Shown here piece after piece: positions 1 to 12,744 of a DNA stretch of 64,000 nucleotides; the stretch's first letter is position 1; each line of letters begins with the position of its first letter. The notes below the pieces were generated by a model. The model was not told the DNA's origin. It saw nothing but the letters and a program-made list of their open reading frames with translations, and ran no database searches. A program made the translations under genes and the position numbers. The DNA is from Spongospora subterranea f. sp. subterranea. Its lineage: Eukaryota; Endomyxa: Phytomyxea; Phytomyxea; Plasmodiophorida. Where the stretch lies: NCBI GenBank assembly GCA_049724395.1, contig JAUGWO010000045.1, positions 62,001 through 126,000 of the forward strand, read 5' to 3'.

Positions 1-1226
1 GTCTGGCCCTGTCAAGTGGTCTCCATTGTATAATGAGATCATGGTTTATGGTTGTGATGACGGCAGCCATAGGCACGGCCGTCAGCTTCGGGGTTCGTGG
101 GATGTTGCGACGACGTCGGCAAGCGTTCGCCTCCTGTATCATCCTCGATCCTGACAGTTTCGCAAGTAATTGAGGCTGCTCCATCTGATGTCGAATCCCC
201 GTTGCAAATCGGAGTACAACCTGAATCGTCTTTGTTAGTCATTAATCAGAACCGCAGCCATATTTTTCAAGTCAGAATTCGCCCGCCGTTGCGTCATGTA
301 GAATTGCTTCTCGAATTGCTCATCATTGTTATATCTGTCCTTTTGGCCTGGGTCATATCCAATCTTGATCAATCTCATTCCTATTCAGGTATTGTTTTTG
401 GCTCTCATCGTGTTATCAACCGCGTCTAACTTACGTAGTGCTCCTCCGAATGTTGATGACGTGGGCGGCGTTGCGCTATATTGTCGTATCACTTCCCACG
501 ACTTCACAATCTTCCTTGACCGGAGATAACGTGCCATCATGTCGTTCACAACAAGAGTTCTCTGATCCTGAACCAGCTGAAATCAGCTTGGAAAGCGAAC
601 CGAGAAGCCTGAATCCTGAGCTGTTTCTTGGAAGTCCCCCACGCCCGCTTGGTGATGGTTTCACCTGGCTTGGACCGTTTTCCATCGAAGTCGATTGCGC
701 AGTGCAGTCTGTTGCACGTCGATATTGGTCCTTTTTTGGAAGCCCATTCATGTCCAATATCAGTGCGGAATTCGTCGATTCTCGACCAAATTCAAATGGG
801 GATGAACTAATCAGGAGGAAATTGTTTTTCAAAGCGGATCCTCCCTATCTTGTTCGACCGTTTTTAAATGGTGTTACGAATTTTGAGATTGATGAGCGTT
901 CGGTTTGTCGGTCTCGCGAACTGACATTGTCCGTTTATTCAAGGAACATTTCTGCCAATCAGTTTGTGCAAGTTTTGGATATTTGTGAAATGTCGCCACA
1001 TAGAGCTAACAGTGATGTCACTGTTATCAAGCGTCGAGGTTGTGTTCAAGTTTCTGATTCTGTTGGAATAATGCGATCCTCAGTAGAATCGTTTGTTCTC
1101 AAGAATTTTGCCAAAAAAAGCCAAGATCTTTTGGACAAATTTTCTCAATATCTGGCCGCTAAAGACCATTGCCCAAACTTAGATGTCCCTGGCAATTCCT
1201 TCTATCCTATTGTCAAAAAAATATAG
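1..1226 (+). CDS. PRELI/MSF1-like domain protein, 3' part (5' end outside window)
   Basis: Partial gene. An exon reads from about 86 to 388 and joins 439-1226 through a 50-nt GT-AG intron that keeps frame (phase 1); the stop is TAG at 1224-1226. The first exon has no in-frame ATG and is preceded by a stop at 70-72, so the real start lies upstream. The last ~170 residues look like a PRELI/MSF1 lipid-transfer domain: an RRKLFFKADPP-like strand, a VRPFL motif, an N-rich SRNIS strand and a C-terminal helix. PRELI proteins shuttle phosphatidic acid or phosphatidylserine in the mitochondrial intermembrane space. Unusually, the domain sits at the C-terminus, after a hydrophobic segment of about 20 residues encoded near 305-360. 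A VASt-type StART fold is the main alternative. Confidence 0.55.
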
Positions 1227-1667
1227 TTTATTTCCTCAAGAATGATGACCAGAATAACGCAACAGGACGGCTTAGTGACTTGAAGAATTGCTGCACGTTG
1301 CTGATGCTGATCGGTTTCGCCACATTTTGTCCATAAATATAGCTCTATATATTGAATGCCCGGTCTCGATTTTATCATTAGTTGATTGTTACCAGAACCA
1401 TATGGTATGTTGCAACAATGACTGCGATGATGCAAAACGTTATAACAATATGATCTGATTTCATCGCAAACCGCCTTGTTGGCCCCGACAATGAAACGAA
1501 TCGTCGCTTGCCCAACAACCAGCCAAGGGCAATGACAGGCTGTTGTCAGCGAGCAAAATTCAACACACAGGCCACAGACTCAGACTTCAGCAGTTTGAAT
1601 GGTCACAAAACGATAAATAAAAGTAGTTTTGTAAATTGATGTATAAAATAACTATGCAGATAAAAAT
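1227..1667. other. Convergent intergenic region
   Basis: Lies between two genes that converge tail to tail, so it should hold both 3' ends. I see no convincing coding frame, repeat or RNA gene. An A-rich stretch with AATAAA-like words occurs at about 1610-1645 and could serve 3' end formation. Confidence 0.5.
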
Positions 1668-3425
1668 TCAAGATCTTCGACGAGAACTTCGGCGCGATGG
1701 CGCAGGTTTTGTGGAGACGGATCGCCGACGTTTTTTGGTATCCGACGGTAAATCTGGTACGGTGGCGTCGCTAGACATGGCACCATTATCTGAAGGCGAT
1801 AATTGCAACAATGCGGATGCGGCTGCAGAGATTTCCGCTGCATGCTCTGAGGATGGGTCGTGAACAGCGGCAATCGAATGTACAGGAATGATGGTAGATT
1901 TAGGATCAACATGTGCTGCCTGATCAATGGTTGTTTCCTCGCGTGCCTTATCAACATCGCCAACGCGTGATAATTGCTGATGCGATTCCGGTAAATGTAA
2001 AGGCGATCTCGGAACTTCAGTGTGTGTGCCAAGCGGGGCAACCCTCCCGGTTTTGAGGCCCAACCAGATACGACCTTGTGCATCCTCAGTTAAAGGAGCC
2101 ACCCTAATTCGCTTTTTGGCTAGCTTCTCCACAACAGCCTGGTGCCAAGACCCATCACTGTCTTGAAACTCGATGACAGCCCCGAGAGAAAACCGCCCTG
2201 ATCCCGACCGTTGAGGGATTGCTTTGACCGGCTTTGTCACCTCACCACGTGATGCTTTTGTCCGAAAAACGGCTAGCCACCTCCTGAGCAATGCCTCTTT
2301 ATCGGGACGCGCCGCAACAGAATATCCTCGCAAGGTGGCGGATAATGCAGATGCTCCACCAGGGAACATCATTTCGTCAGCAACGCTCGCTTGAGTCAGC
2401 CCGAATTGATGGATAAGATCGATAACCATTTTACCCAGCAGCTCCCCATTGATGTCATCTTGAACGAAAAACACCTCGTCGGCGGGATATGTGAATAGAT
2501 TACTCTCCCGAGATGATAATGGCAACATATCGTCGTCGTGTTCCCCTATTGGCGTCAAGTCAGGGTTTAGTGAACGCCCATTCCTTTGCTTGTGACCCTC
2601 ATGTAGTTCTGTTGGCCCATATTCATCAGTAAACGCATTGGCTAATTTGCGAGCACTTCTGCTAGTCCGGTTTTTCTTCTTTTTCTCAACTGACAATAGA
2701 TTGGCGGCAACCCCATCCATATCCACAACCACCTCTGCGATTTCCGATTCAACTCGAGCCACTTCCTCCTGTAGCCACTCAACTCCTTTAGCACATAGTT
2801 TGATGTCGACCTCCGGCTGCGTGATATCGTCGGGAATCATATCATCATTGCTGGCAGAATGGCGCCTGCGTTTAGGTACGGGCTGACATTGCGGGCACTG
2901 ATAGGTATTTGGAAGACATAATAATGATATTCCAGTGCAAATCAGATGGAACCAATTATCACAGAAATCGCATTGAATCATTGACCTTGTGGCGCTGTAG
3001 GGCAATCTACATAGGCAATAGATAGACCCATCATCATCGGCACTTTCCCTTGTTGATACAAGCTGTAATTGATTCGATATTGATCGCATTGATGACTCCA
3101 AAGACATGTCAACCTCATCGGATACGGTCTCGTCATCAATCAGCTGATCACACCTCATGATTGCAGCAGTGACATTGGCCATCTCTTGGAGGATGTCCCC
3201 TTCTGACATCATATTGACCTCCGCCTGATTACGAATGATGATCTGCGAGAACGGCAGAGTGACCAAAGCGGCGGCAGGCAGCTCCTGCAATGCCTCTTCC
3301 ACACTAGACAGCGCATGCTTGACCCGCTCAATCTCCCCAGCCAGGAACTCCTTATCCATATTCTGGGTCGAGTCGACCTGCCGGCCAGTATCTATTTCCT
3401 GATGCAGGTCGGGTGAGAGTGCCAT
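1668..3425 (-). CDS. PHD-finger chromatin protein with Tudor-like region
   Basis: Intronless 585-codon frame. The start is taken at ATG 3423-3425; the frame is open further up to 3533 but that extension begins with TTG. Around residues 130-180 there is a PHD zinc finger with the Cys4-His-Cys3 order (YCLCRLP, CDFCDNWFH, CPQC), of the type that reads histone H3 tails. An acidic coiled region precedes it. After it come a predicted helical region near residues 325-400 and a region (RFSLGAVIEFQDSDGSWHQA, residues ~405-465) that resembles a Tudor or Agenet barrel. The tail is basic and Arg/Ser-rich (KKRRRS, RRSSRRRS), consistent with nuclear localisation. The exact complex is unknown; Cti6- or Bye1-type readers are comparable. 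The PHD call is firm, the Tudor call is tentative. Confidence 0.85.
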   Translation of the reverse strand: MALSPDLHQEIDTGRQVDSTQNMDKEFLAGEIERVKHALSSVEEALQELPAAALVTLPFSQIIIRNQAEVNMMSEGDILQEMANVTAAIMRCDQLIDDETVSDEVDMSLESSMRSISNQLQLVSTRESADDDGSIYCLCRLPYSATRSMIQCDFCDNWFHLICTGISLLCLPNTYQCPQCQPVPKRRRHSASNDDMIPDDITQPEVDIKLCAKGVEWLQEEVARVESEIAEVVVDMDGVAANLLSVEKKKKNRTSRSARKLANAFTDEYGPTELHEGHKQRNGRSLNPDLTPIGEHDDDMLPLSSRESNLFTYPADEVFFVQDDINGELLGKMVIDLIHQFGLTQASVADEMMFPGGASALSATLRGYSVAARPDKEALLRRWLAVFRTKASRGEVTKPVKAIPQRSGSGRFSLGAVIEFQDSDGSWHQAVVEKLAKKRIRVAPLTEDAQGRIWLGLKTGRVAPLGTHTEVPRSPLHLPESHQQLSRVGDVDKAREETTIDQAAHVDPKSTIIPVHSIAAVHDPSSEHAAEISAAASALLQLSPSDNGAMSSDATVPDLPSDTKKRRRSVSTKPAPSRRSSRRRS

Positions 3426-4316
3426 GGCCAACGCGGGTAGTGTGTCAACCAAGGTGAATGGGAGGAGAGAGGACGAAGGAGGAGCTGATCTCGGCCAGGG
3501 TCCAGGAAGGACAGGAGGCCACTCTTGGAGCAATATTCCTCCGACCGAGTCGCACTCTATTCCACTGTTGGAGCAGCCCCCCTCTCCCTCTCTCTTCCCC
3601 GTGACTCCTCACTATATACACTTATCATAAACGGGCTCTCGTGTGGTCAGTCAAATGACAATTCTGTAGAGTGTAATATTATGGGCAGCGCCATCGACTT
3701 TTAATTGGGATGGGGGGATGATTACCCGACCATATCGGTGGGGGCAGGGATAAATAGATTTGCCAAAACGTCGATATATTTGTACTAGTATGATAGTGAC
3801 TTAGCGACAGCGTCTGGTTGTTCGACAATTCAATGATTGTTCTGAGTCGGAAATTGGTTCAAGTGTGTACGGGTCTCACCAGCTTGGGTGCGGGGAGCGA
3901 GTAATTCAAAGGAAAGCATGTGTGTTAACGATAATCACCTGTTCCCAGGGAATGACAACAAAGAGTACTGTCCGCCAACAAAGGCGATAAGCCGGCCTCG
4001 GTCCCCGCTAGAGATGTCAACGTCGACGTACCATCATTTGAGGAGATGTTGCGCCATTTACTGGAAATGGTATAAACCAGCTGCGTGCTTAGCAGACCGA
4101 AGCCAATCGGTCAGTGTATTGGCACATCATATCCTCACATGATGGTGCGTTTGCAACAACGGATACGTCACCGGTTTGTTTATTGATATTGTGTGAGGTC
4201 GGTTGGGTCTGCCGCCGTCTTCGTGAACCGCGCTTTGCGAATAGCTGCAGTTGCCCATCCCCTCAATTGATGTGGATTGTCAGTATATTTGGGGGTGATA
4301 ATATAAGATATACTGT
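3426..4316. other. Divergent intergenic/promoter region
   Basis: Separates the PHD gene (minus) from the kinase gene (plus), so it should contain both promoters. A TATATA word lies at about 3612-3618, within 200 nt of the PHD start, and AT-rich words (TAATATAAGATATA) lie at about 4298-4315 just before the kinase frame. Short frames here look accidental. Confidence 0.4.
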
Positions 4317-5882
4317 ATGTTAGCGGATATGAGGATATGGATCTCGTCACACTGCACTATATTCCAAACCAGACGCGATACCGCTCCTGAACAACCCTTC
4401 ACTTGTTTCCTGCTTTCCTGGCAAGTGTTCGCCGTTTCCCATAATCTTGCCAGGAATATGATCGGAAAAAGTTCACCGTCACCACCACCCCCGTTATCGA
4501 TGTTGCAGCTATCGTCAACAGTTGAATCTGACGTGGTCTCGGGTCGAACTGTGGGGTTTGGCCTATCTGCTCTGTCCGTTGAGGAACGATCAGTGGAGCA
4601 ATCTTTCGAGATCACTTCCACTGCTTTGAAAATGAAAGGCTACGAGATCGGCGTCAATGGCATTTCACTTAGGCCTTCGAGTTGTGAACGACCACACGTC
4701 AACAGGAATCATTTAACCGGGTCAACGTTCGTGCCGTTTGGGTTCATTGGTAAAGGCGCAAGCGGGACGGTCACCAAAGCGCTCAACATAAGAACCTATG
4801 AAGTGTTCGCCCTCAAGTCCATCGGGGTTCACGTTCAGGCGCAACGCCATCAACTAGTGAAAGAGCTGAATACCTACGCTAGCGTTGATTGTAAATATAT
4901 CGTGGATTGTCATGGCGCATTTTATGAGCAAGGCACAACGATTATTGTGTTGGATTATATGAACCGGTACGTAATTGTCAAATTGTTTGTATGACTCTGG
5001 TTGAGATCGCGTTTAGTGGGTCACTACAACAAGTTCTAGATGCGATCGGGCCATTACCAGAATCGGCCTTGCAACGGATAGCGAAACAGACGTTATTTGG
5101 TCTGCGACACATGCATTTGAGGCGAAAGGTTCATAGAGATATCAAACCAGGAAGTAAGAAACTTGAGTTTTTAGGCCGCCAACGCTTGAATCCAATCTGA
5201 TTCGTTTGAATTACAGATATTCTTTTAAACTCGGCAGGAGAAGCGAAACTTGCCGATTTTGGTATTGTCAAAGAGCTGGACGCAATAAACAACGCTCAGG
5301 TCGGCAACGAACACGACTCATTGTTCTGGTAAATTTGTTATTGGGGCGAAGTTACTAATCGTCATGGAACAGACATTTGTCGGGACGCAAATTTACATGT
5401 CGCCTGAACGGATTCAATCGCAGCCGTATGGATGCTCAGCTGATATTTGGAGCTTTGGCCTAACGCTAGCGACGTGCGCTAGTGGTCGATTCCCTTACGA
5501 TGACGCCCATAAAGGATTCATACACGTCTTCCAGAGTATTACCATGGATCCACCTCCTGTTCTTCCTAAGAGCCGATCATCGGTGGGTTTAAGGAATTTT
5601 GTCTCGAAATGCCTAATCAAGGATCCAGAGCAGCGATGGACTGCTGAACGATTATTGACCCATCCTTGGCTCAATGATGTTGATATCGAAAGTAGCGATC
5701 GGCAATGGCCTTGGGATGGGACAGTGTTTTCTGAGAACGACACAGCCGATTTGCAGCAAATTGCTGCCATCATCAAGGAGAGGCGATTGCCGGTACCGCA
5801 AAAGGGCGATTATATGCGCCTGGCAAACTCGCTCAGCCTTCCTCAACAGGCTGTAGAATCAAATATACAAGCGGTTTTATGA
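4317..5882 (+). CDS. MAP kinase kinase-like protein kinase (STE7/MEK family)
   Basis: Four exons: 4317-4966, 5017-5153, 5217-5299 and 5373-5882, with introns of 50, 63 and 73 nt; joined length 459 codons. Kinase motifs are in order: Gly-loop GKGASGTV, Lys in FALKSI, HRDIKPGN catalytic loop across exons 2-3, DFG, and TFVGTQIYMSPERI joined across exons 3-4. FVGT-x-x-YM-SPERI is typical of MAPKKs that phosphorylate Thr-x-Tyr of a MAPK. The activation segment carries Thr just before FVGT, but Asn/Ile stand where MEKs have their first Ser/Thr, and it is one residue longer than in MEK1. The start is uncertain; an ATG at 4459 is an alternative that trims an unconserved N-terminus. The upstream MAPKKK and target MAPK are not in the window. 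Confidence 0.85.
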
Positions 5883-6249
5883 ATCGGGAAATGTCGTGTT
5901 TTTATGAGGTTAACTATAGGAGTTTATTGAACGGTTGTGAAACGAGGTAAATAACAATGAGACAATATCGTGGGCTGAACGAAAGCCCAAAGTGGGTTCG
6001 TCCTAGGACTTCATGTTCATCCATGCTATTCAGAAAGCCAGGTCGGCATTGTTCGATAATACATCAATATAGCATGTCTGTGGGGCGATTAGGTACCCAA
6101 CTACTGTAAACGACCTTTCACAGAAAAACAACCTGTTATGAACAGAGTTCTGCTTGGGTACATAGGCATCGTTTTGCCATGATTAGCGAACCAGCTCAGA
6201 AGTTGCCGATAACATGGAGTGCATCATTAGCTAACGTTTGAATCAAGAT
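5883..6249. other. Intergenic region
   Basis: Downstream of the kinase stop. No coding frame, repeat or RNA gene recognised. It borders the right end of the decayed transposon. Confidence 0.4.
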
Positions 6250-7570
6250 AGTGGCCTACACTCCACAGGCCCAACCATTCGTTTTACTGTCGTTATTACC
6301 CATATATCCATACTGGCCCATTCGACCTAATCTGCAATTGATATTACGCGTAAGATGCGCTTGGCTTGGTATTACTTGGCTCTGAACCGACAAAGGAACA
6401 TGTGCGATCATTATGACCTTTCTTCTGGTCGTCCTCCCTTTGGTACAATTGCTGGGGCACGAACACGTCTTGGTATCAAGATCGACGCTGCGTGTCCCCA
6501 TTTTTGCTTTTGATGTTATGCTAAGCACAGAATCCGAAGATCGTAAAGTTTCACGACGTCGGCCCTCTTGTAAAGTGTTGTTGTACTCAGTTCAAAAGCG
6601 AAGGGTAATTTCTGTAGATTGGGAGAATTTTGTGAACCTATGTTTCGAAACATTTTCGACGAACTTAACGAAGACGTTCAGATAACTACCATTACGTAAC
6701 TTCTCCATCGTAGAGTTCATGGTCTCTGCACAGTTGGACGTATAGATGCCTTATCTTGGAACAAAAAAAAGGCTCGTAGCCCAGGTTATTCGATTTCTGG
6801 CAATCAACTATTCATAGATCAATACATTCCGGTTACAAATATATGTTAGTGCAACAGCCAAGTTTTCTTGAGTGGCTGCTTTCACAGCGAGCTGTAATCT
6901 TCCTTCAACATCAGTGCGGAAACTGTTCTTCACCATCAAAATCGACCCCCGAATCATAGGTAAAATGCGAACTTGAGCATTCCTTTTTCGGGGTCATGAA
7001 TATTGACAAACATCGGATTGTTGACCGACCCAATGGAGACCGTTAGATTATTGTAGAAAAAGCCCAATGACATTCATCTTCTGTGGGTACCACCACTATG
7101 GCCAGAGGTATTATCTGTCGTTCACCGACAAGGACATTAGCGGCTATGATCGTACCATTTGCTTGTTATGCGACAGGCAACATTTTAACAATCACAGGAA
7201 ACCATACGTCCACTGCTTCGGAAGCATATTCTGAACAAAGAAACGCACCATAGATACTGTCATCATCAGATAATCTTCAATTTTTCTAAACGACTCGTCG
7301 TTAAGCATCTCAATTTTGTGCCTTTGAATGATTCAAAGTTTTTACGCCGTGAAATACGGAACCGTTGCTCAAACTTCCTTGACAATGCTTTGCAAATCTT
7401 TCGGGTTAACACCGAAAAGATTCCTTGTGCGGTTTGATATTTTTGGCTAAAGCTTTGGTGGTTATCAAATTCAGCAGAGAATCTGCACAAAACGGCGAAT
7501 GATGTACGGTTAACTGTTGTGCTTTTACGGTCCCATCCTTGTGCCGATAACGAGTGACCTGAAACTGGCA
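6250..7570 (-). mobile_element. Decayed Mutator-like (MULE) transposase relic
   Basis: Read on the minus strand, pieces of a MULE transposase appear in the right order but in shifting frames and with stops. From about 7230 down: a segment with GTIIAANVLVGERQIIPLA followed by an E-x-x-x-x-W pair (PTEDECHW), as in the MULE catalytic core; from about 6740 down: YTSNCAETMNS followed by a helix, matching the conserved TSN-x-x-E block; and from about 6470 down: a Cys-x-Cys (KTCSCPSN) resembling the SWIM zinc finger. At least four frame breaks make it a pseudogene. It differs in sequence from the MULE at 44.5 kb, so it represents another lineage. I could not locate its terminal repeats. Confidence 0.65.
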
Positions 7571-8213
7571 TTTATCCGGTCGGATCCGTTCTTGAGCTGA
7601 GAGTCCTAATATAGAGCAATGAACATCGACGGTTCGCTGGGTTCATTTTTCAAGCGCAGCGTGGTAAATGCCTGTTCAAATGTCGGGTATGCTCTGAAAG
7701 GAACATTGCAACGGTTCGCTCATGGTACGGAAATGATTAACGAGGTGGATTTGGAGGATCCCCCGAGATAACCAACCATTAGTGCGTGACAGTGTGGTGT
7801 ACAGCCGGTACAGTACACACACGTCTGCAACGAAGATCTACCCGGGGAGCGTTGATATTAAGGCCGCGCGGGTCTGTGGTCGATACACCAGAGCACCGGC
7901 CTCCTATTGTTGACATCAGAGACAGACGTCGGCGGTGTACGTAGAATGATAAAGTGCGCGCCGTGTTACAGAGTCCGGTAATCGTTAGTCCGTGACGGAC
8001 TGGTGTTATAGGACCAGCCATTGTGCTGATTGTCTCATCCTAGACGATCGTGTTTATGCAATATATCGGCCGCCGATTGACCACTCCCAGGTACTCTTGG
8101 CCGACTGGCCACAGCTGGGACGATCACAGTTCCACTGTTGGGGATCTACACAGGACCTGATTCGCTGATCGCTCTGTCTTCAGATCACAACCAGTTTTAC
8201 GTACCTTGTCCAG
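7571..8213. other. Upstream region of the DBP2-like helicase
   Basis: Holds the promoter and 5' UTR of the helicase. A pyrimidine/purine-balanced, fairly GC-rich stretch from about 7780 to 8110 lacks a supported coding frame. No TATA box stands out. Confidence 0.35.
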
Positions 8214-10177
<1,964 letters not shown>

Positions 10178-10787
10178 CTCTAGTGTATATGTTCTATGTC
10201 GTTATTCGTATAAAACATTTTAGCTTCCCTTTATTTCTTTAGTCCAATAGCGATTGAATATGTGCGGTGATTATTCATTTGACTCGACTAGGCCAATGCC
10301 AAACCCTCGTTTCCTTCTCATCCCATGATATTCTACGTCGATCATTTGCTGCAATCATGTTTTCGTTTTCACTTGCAATTGAACGTACCTAGGACCTACC
10401 TAGATTTTGCAACCGAGCCTGATATCTACAAACACAAATCCCATCTGAGCGTGGTCAAGGCGGCGAATAACAACAATTAGGGCAAACAACCTCGCTTCTT
10501 GGAACATTTTTCAGATAGACATTCAACAAGAATCATGCTTATACTGTAAAACCCAAAAATAGGGTACCAGGACATTATTGATATGTTTCATATGAGCTGG
10601 TTGATCATTGAGGATAAAATCGCCTATCAGTTGTTATTCAACCAGAGGTTCCTTCATTCTTAAACAGATCTGACATAATCGTCAATGATCAGGTCCCCCA
10701 GATTCCGTCTATCTGACGTGAAGTTCTGGAGGCGCGCGCCCGTTAGCAATATGTGTTGCCGATATCTTTCGCCAAGTAATCATAGCA
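10178..10787. other. Intergenic region
   Basis: Contains the helicase 3' UTR and the promoter of the coiled-coil gene. Two direct CCTA-type words (ACCTAGGACCTACCTAG) occur near 10386-10403. No coding frame or RNA gene recognised. Confidence 0.4.
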
Positions 10788-12668
10788 ATGTCTTCGAATG
10801 AGGTATGGTCTCTGCGGCGGCAACGGAAACTGGAATCGATTCAATACCGATTTCTACAACGATTCGGGGTCGACAGTTTACAATCTCATCAGGCGGAGGA
10901 ATATTTCCTAGCCCATCCAGATTTTATCGACTCGGTTTTGGCAACGCCAAGCAATATCGCCGCCGATCTTGTCTGGGCCCGAATTCAAGCTGAACTGGAC
11001 GCGTCTTTGATTCATGCCGATTCGGTTCCAGTTGAACCTTTTTGTCGAGAAATCGACACGAATGAGGACTCAGGTAAACAACCGGAACGAATGTGGGATA
11101 GGTGGAAACCGGAGAATGATCAAACAAATGTGGAGATCGATGAATGGTCTCAGGTTATCGAGTGTCAACGAAACTTTGCCGACGCACAAGCGGAGCGATT
11201 AAGGGAGGAAGAGAGAAGAAAGCGCCATCTGGTGGGTAGTGAGCTATTGAGACAAATGCAGACCAATGAAGAACGGTTGCGAAAGTCGCGAGAGGAGACC
11301 AGCAGCGATCTGCGACAGATTAAGGAGGGCATGGAGCGATCGTTTAGGGCTGAGCAGCAATCTAGGAGAGACGCGGCCGAGCGGAAGGCGAAAATTCAGG
11401 CAGATATGACGCAAATGCTGGAGACTAAATCCATGCAGAAGCAGCTTCAACGCGAAGCGGCCATGAATGAGGAGAAGAATCTCTTGAAACAATGTCACAA
11501 GAAAGAAAGAGAATTGCGGAAATCAGAGGCGATGCAGAAAGCCAAACAACGCGAGGCGTTCGTCATCCTGGCCCGGCAAAACGACGAGATGAACGCGAGT
11601 AAGGAGCGAGCGAGGAGTTCAGCTAGAGCTGAAGATGTGGAGAGAATCAGAGCCTATGAGAGAAATGAAAATTTGTTGCGCCAGAAAGAAAGCGAACGCA
11701 AACGCATGCGGCAAGAGAAACAGACGCAAAGCGAGGCGATTGGGCAGATCGCACAACAGCAACGACAGGATGAAATTGCCGCCGAGATGAAAAAGATTCA
11801 GTATTATCAGCAATTGAAGGAGCAGAAACAAGACGAACAGATTCGCCGGGAGAAACAGCGGCACAATGAACGCGCTGAACAATGTAAAACGGAGAACTTC
11901 AAGCTGCTGAAAGAAAAGGAGGCCAGGTTGAGACTGCAGAAGGAGGAGATCTTGAACGAGCGACAGGTCCAAGGCGATATACAAACACAATATCAACAGG
12001 AATTGAGGGATTCCCAAAGCAAATTGGTCCAGCGACAGTCGGTTAATCGGGAGTCTTTAATGCAACAGATTGACGATAATCGGAGGCGGTCCTCTAATGC
12101 CATGACAGAGGTCGAACGCCAGATTAACTCCAGATATCTGCGAGCGTTCGCCAACGGGGAACTTGATCAGGATATGATCGTCCCAATGCCGATCGATCGC
12201 GTTCGGGATCTTAGACCCACGAGAAGCGCCATCGATAAATTAGATTATTCAGATAGCGACAGCGATGAAGACCACCAAGCCGACGACGGAAGTAATCGGG
12301 ATTTGCCCGCTCGAGGATATGGAAAAGATGTCCACGATGAGCGATCCGTTGAAGATGTAGGAAAATCTTCCCATCGCAAACCATCATCATCGAAAACAGT
12401 TGAGACCAGGTCTCGATCGACTTCAATGACGCTGCCGGCAAAATGGCAAATAGAACAATCAGAAGCGGGTAAAGATCAGATACAGCAAAAGATATCGCCC
12501 TTATCCAAGGTGAATTACCAGAATCGCCTGATACACGCACCATTCGCCACCGAATCCGATCGGAATATCAACCTGGAGTTCGCCCAGGCGTATAGTAAGC
12601 AATATCGACCAAGGATTGGGGGACCGTTTACCTACTCGGCATTAGAACAACTACGAGATGGGCAATAA
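10788..12668 (+). CDS. Long coiled-coil protein, possible ciliary (TPH-like) factor
   Basis: Intronless 626-codon frame starting at ATG 10788. Residues ~1-75 form a conserved-looking helical head (LRRQRKLESIQYRFLQRFGV). From ~115 to ~450 the chain is an almost continuous charged coiled coil rich in Gln, Glu, Arg and Lys, of the trichohyalin-plectin-homology style seen in CFAP45, CFAP53 and MNS1. The C-terminal 150 residues are Ser/Asp-rich and end with a short aromatic motif (PRIGGPFTYSALEQLRDGQ). Composition alone cannot prove the family, since myosin-like and trichohyalin-like repeats converge. The ciliary genes elsewhere in the window (TMEM138, DZIP1) make an axonemal or basal-body role reasonable. 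The gene is followed immediately by the minisatellite. Confidence 0.8.
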   Translation: MSSNEVWSLRRQRKLESIQYRFLQRFGVDSLQSHQAEEYFLAHPDFIDSVLATPSNIAADLVWARIQAELDASLIHADSVPVEPFCREIDTNEDSGKQPERMWDRWKPENDQTNVEIDEWSQVIECQRNFADAQAERLREEERRKRHLVGSELLRQMQTNEERLRKSREETSSDLRQIKEGMERSFRAEQQSRRDAAERKAKIQADMTQMLETKSMQKQLQREAAMNEEKNLLKQCHKKERELRKSEAMQKAKQREAFVILARQNDEMNASKERARSSARAEDVERIRAYERNENLLRQKESERKRMRQEKQTQSEAIGQIAQQQRQDEIAAEMKKIQYYQQLKEQKQDEQIRREKQRHNERAEQCKTENFKLLKEKEARLRLQKEEILNERQVQGDIQTQYQQELRDSQSKLVQRQSVNRESLMQQIDDNRRRSSNAMTEVERQINSRYLRAFANGELDQDMIVPMPIDRVRDLRPTRSAIDKLDYSDSDSDEDHQADDGSNRDLPARGYGKDVHDERSVEDVGKSSHRKPSSSKTVETRSRSTSMTLPAKWQIEQSEAGKDQIQQKISPLSKVNYQNRLIHAPFATESDRNINLEFAQAYSKQYRPRIGGPFTYSALEQLRDGQ

Positions 12669-12744
12669 TGGCACAATATAGACAGTTGATCAGAATCTGA
12701 TCCAGACCATCATATTCTGTTATATAAACAACAAATGAGGGAGT

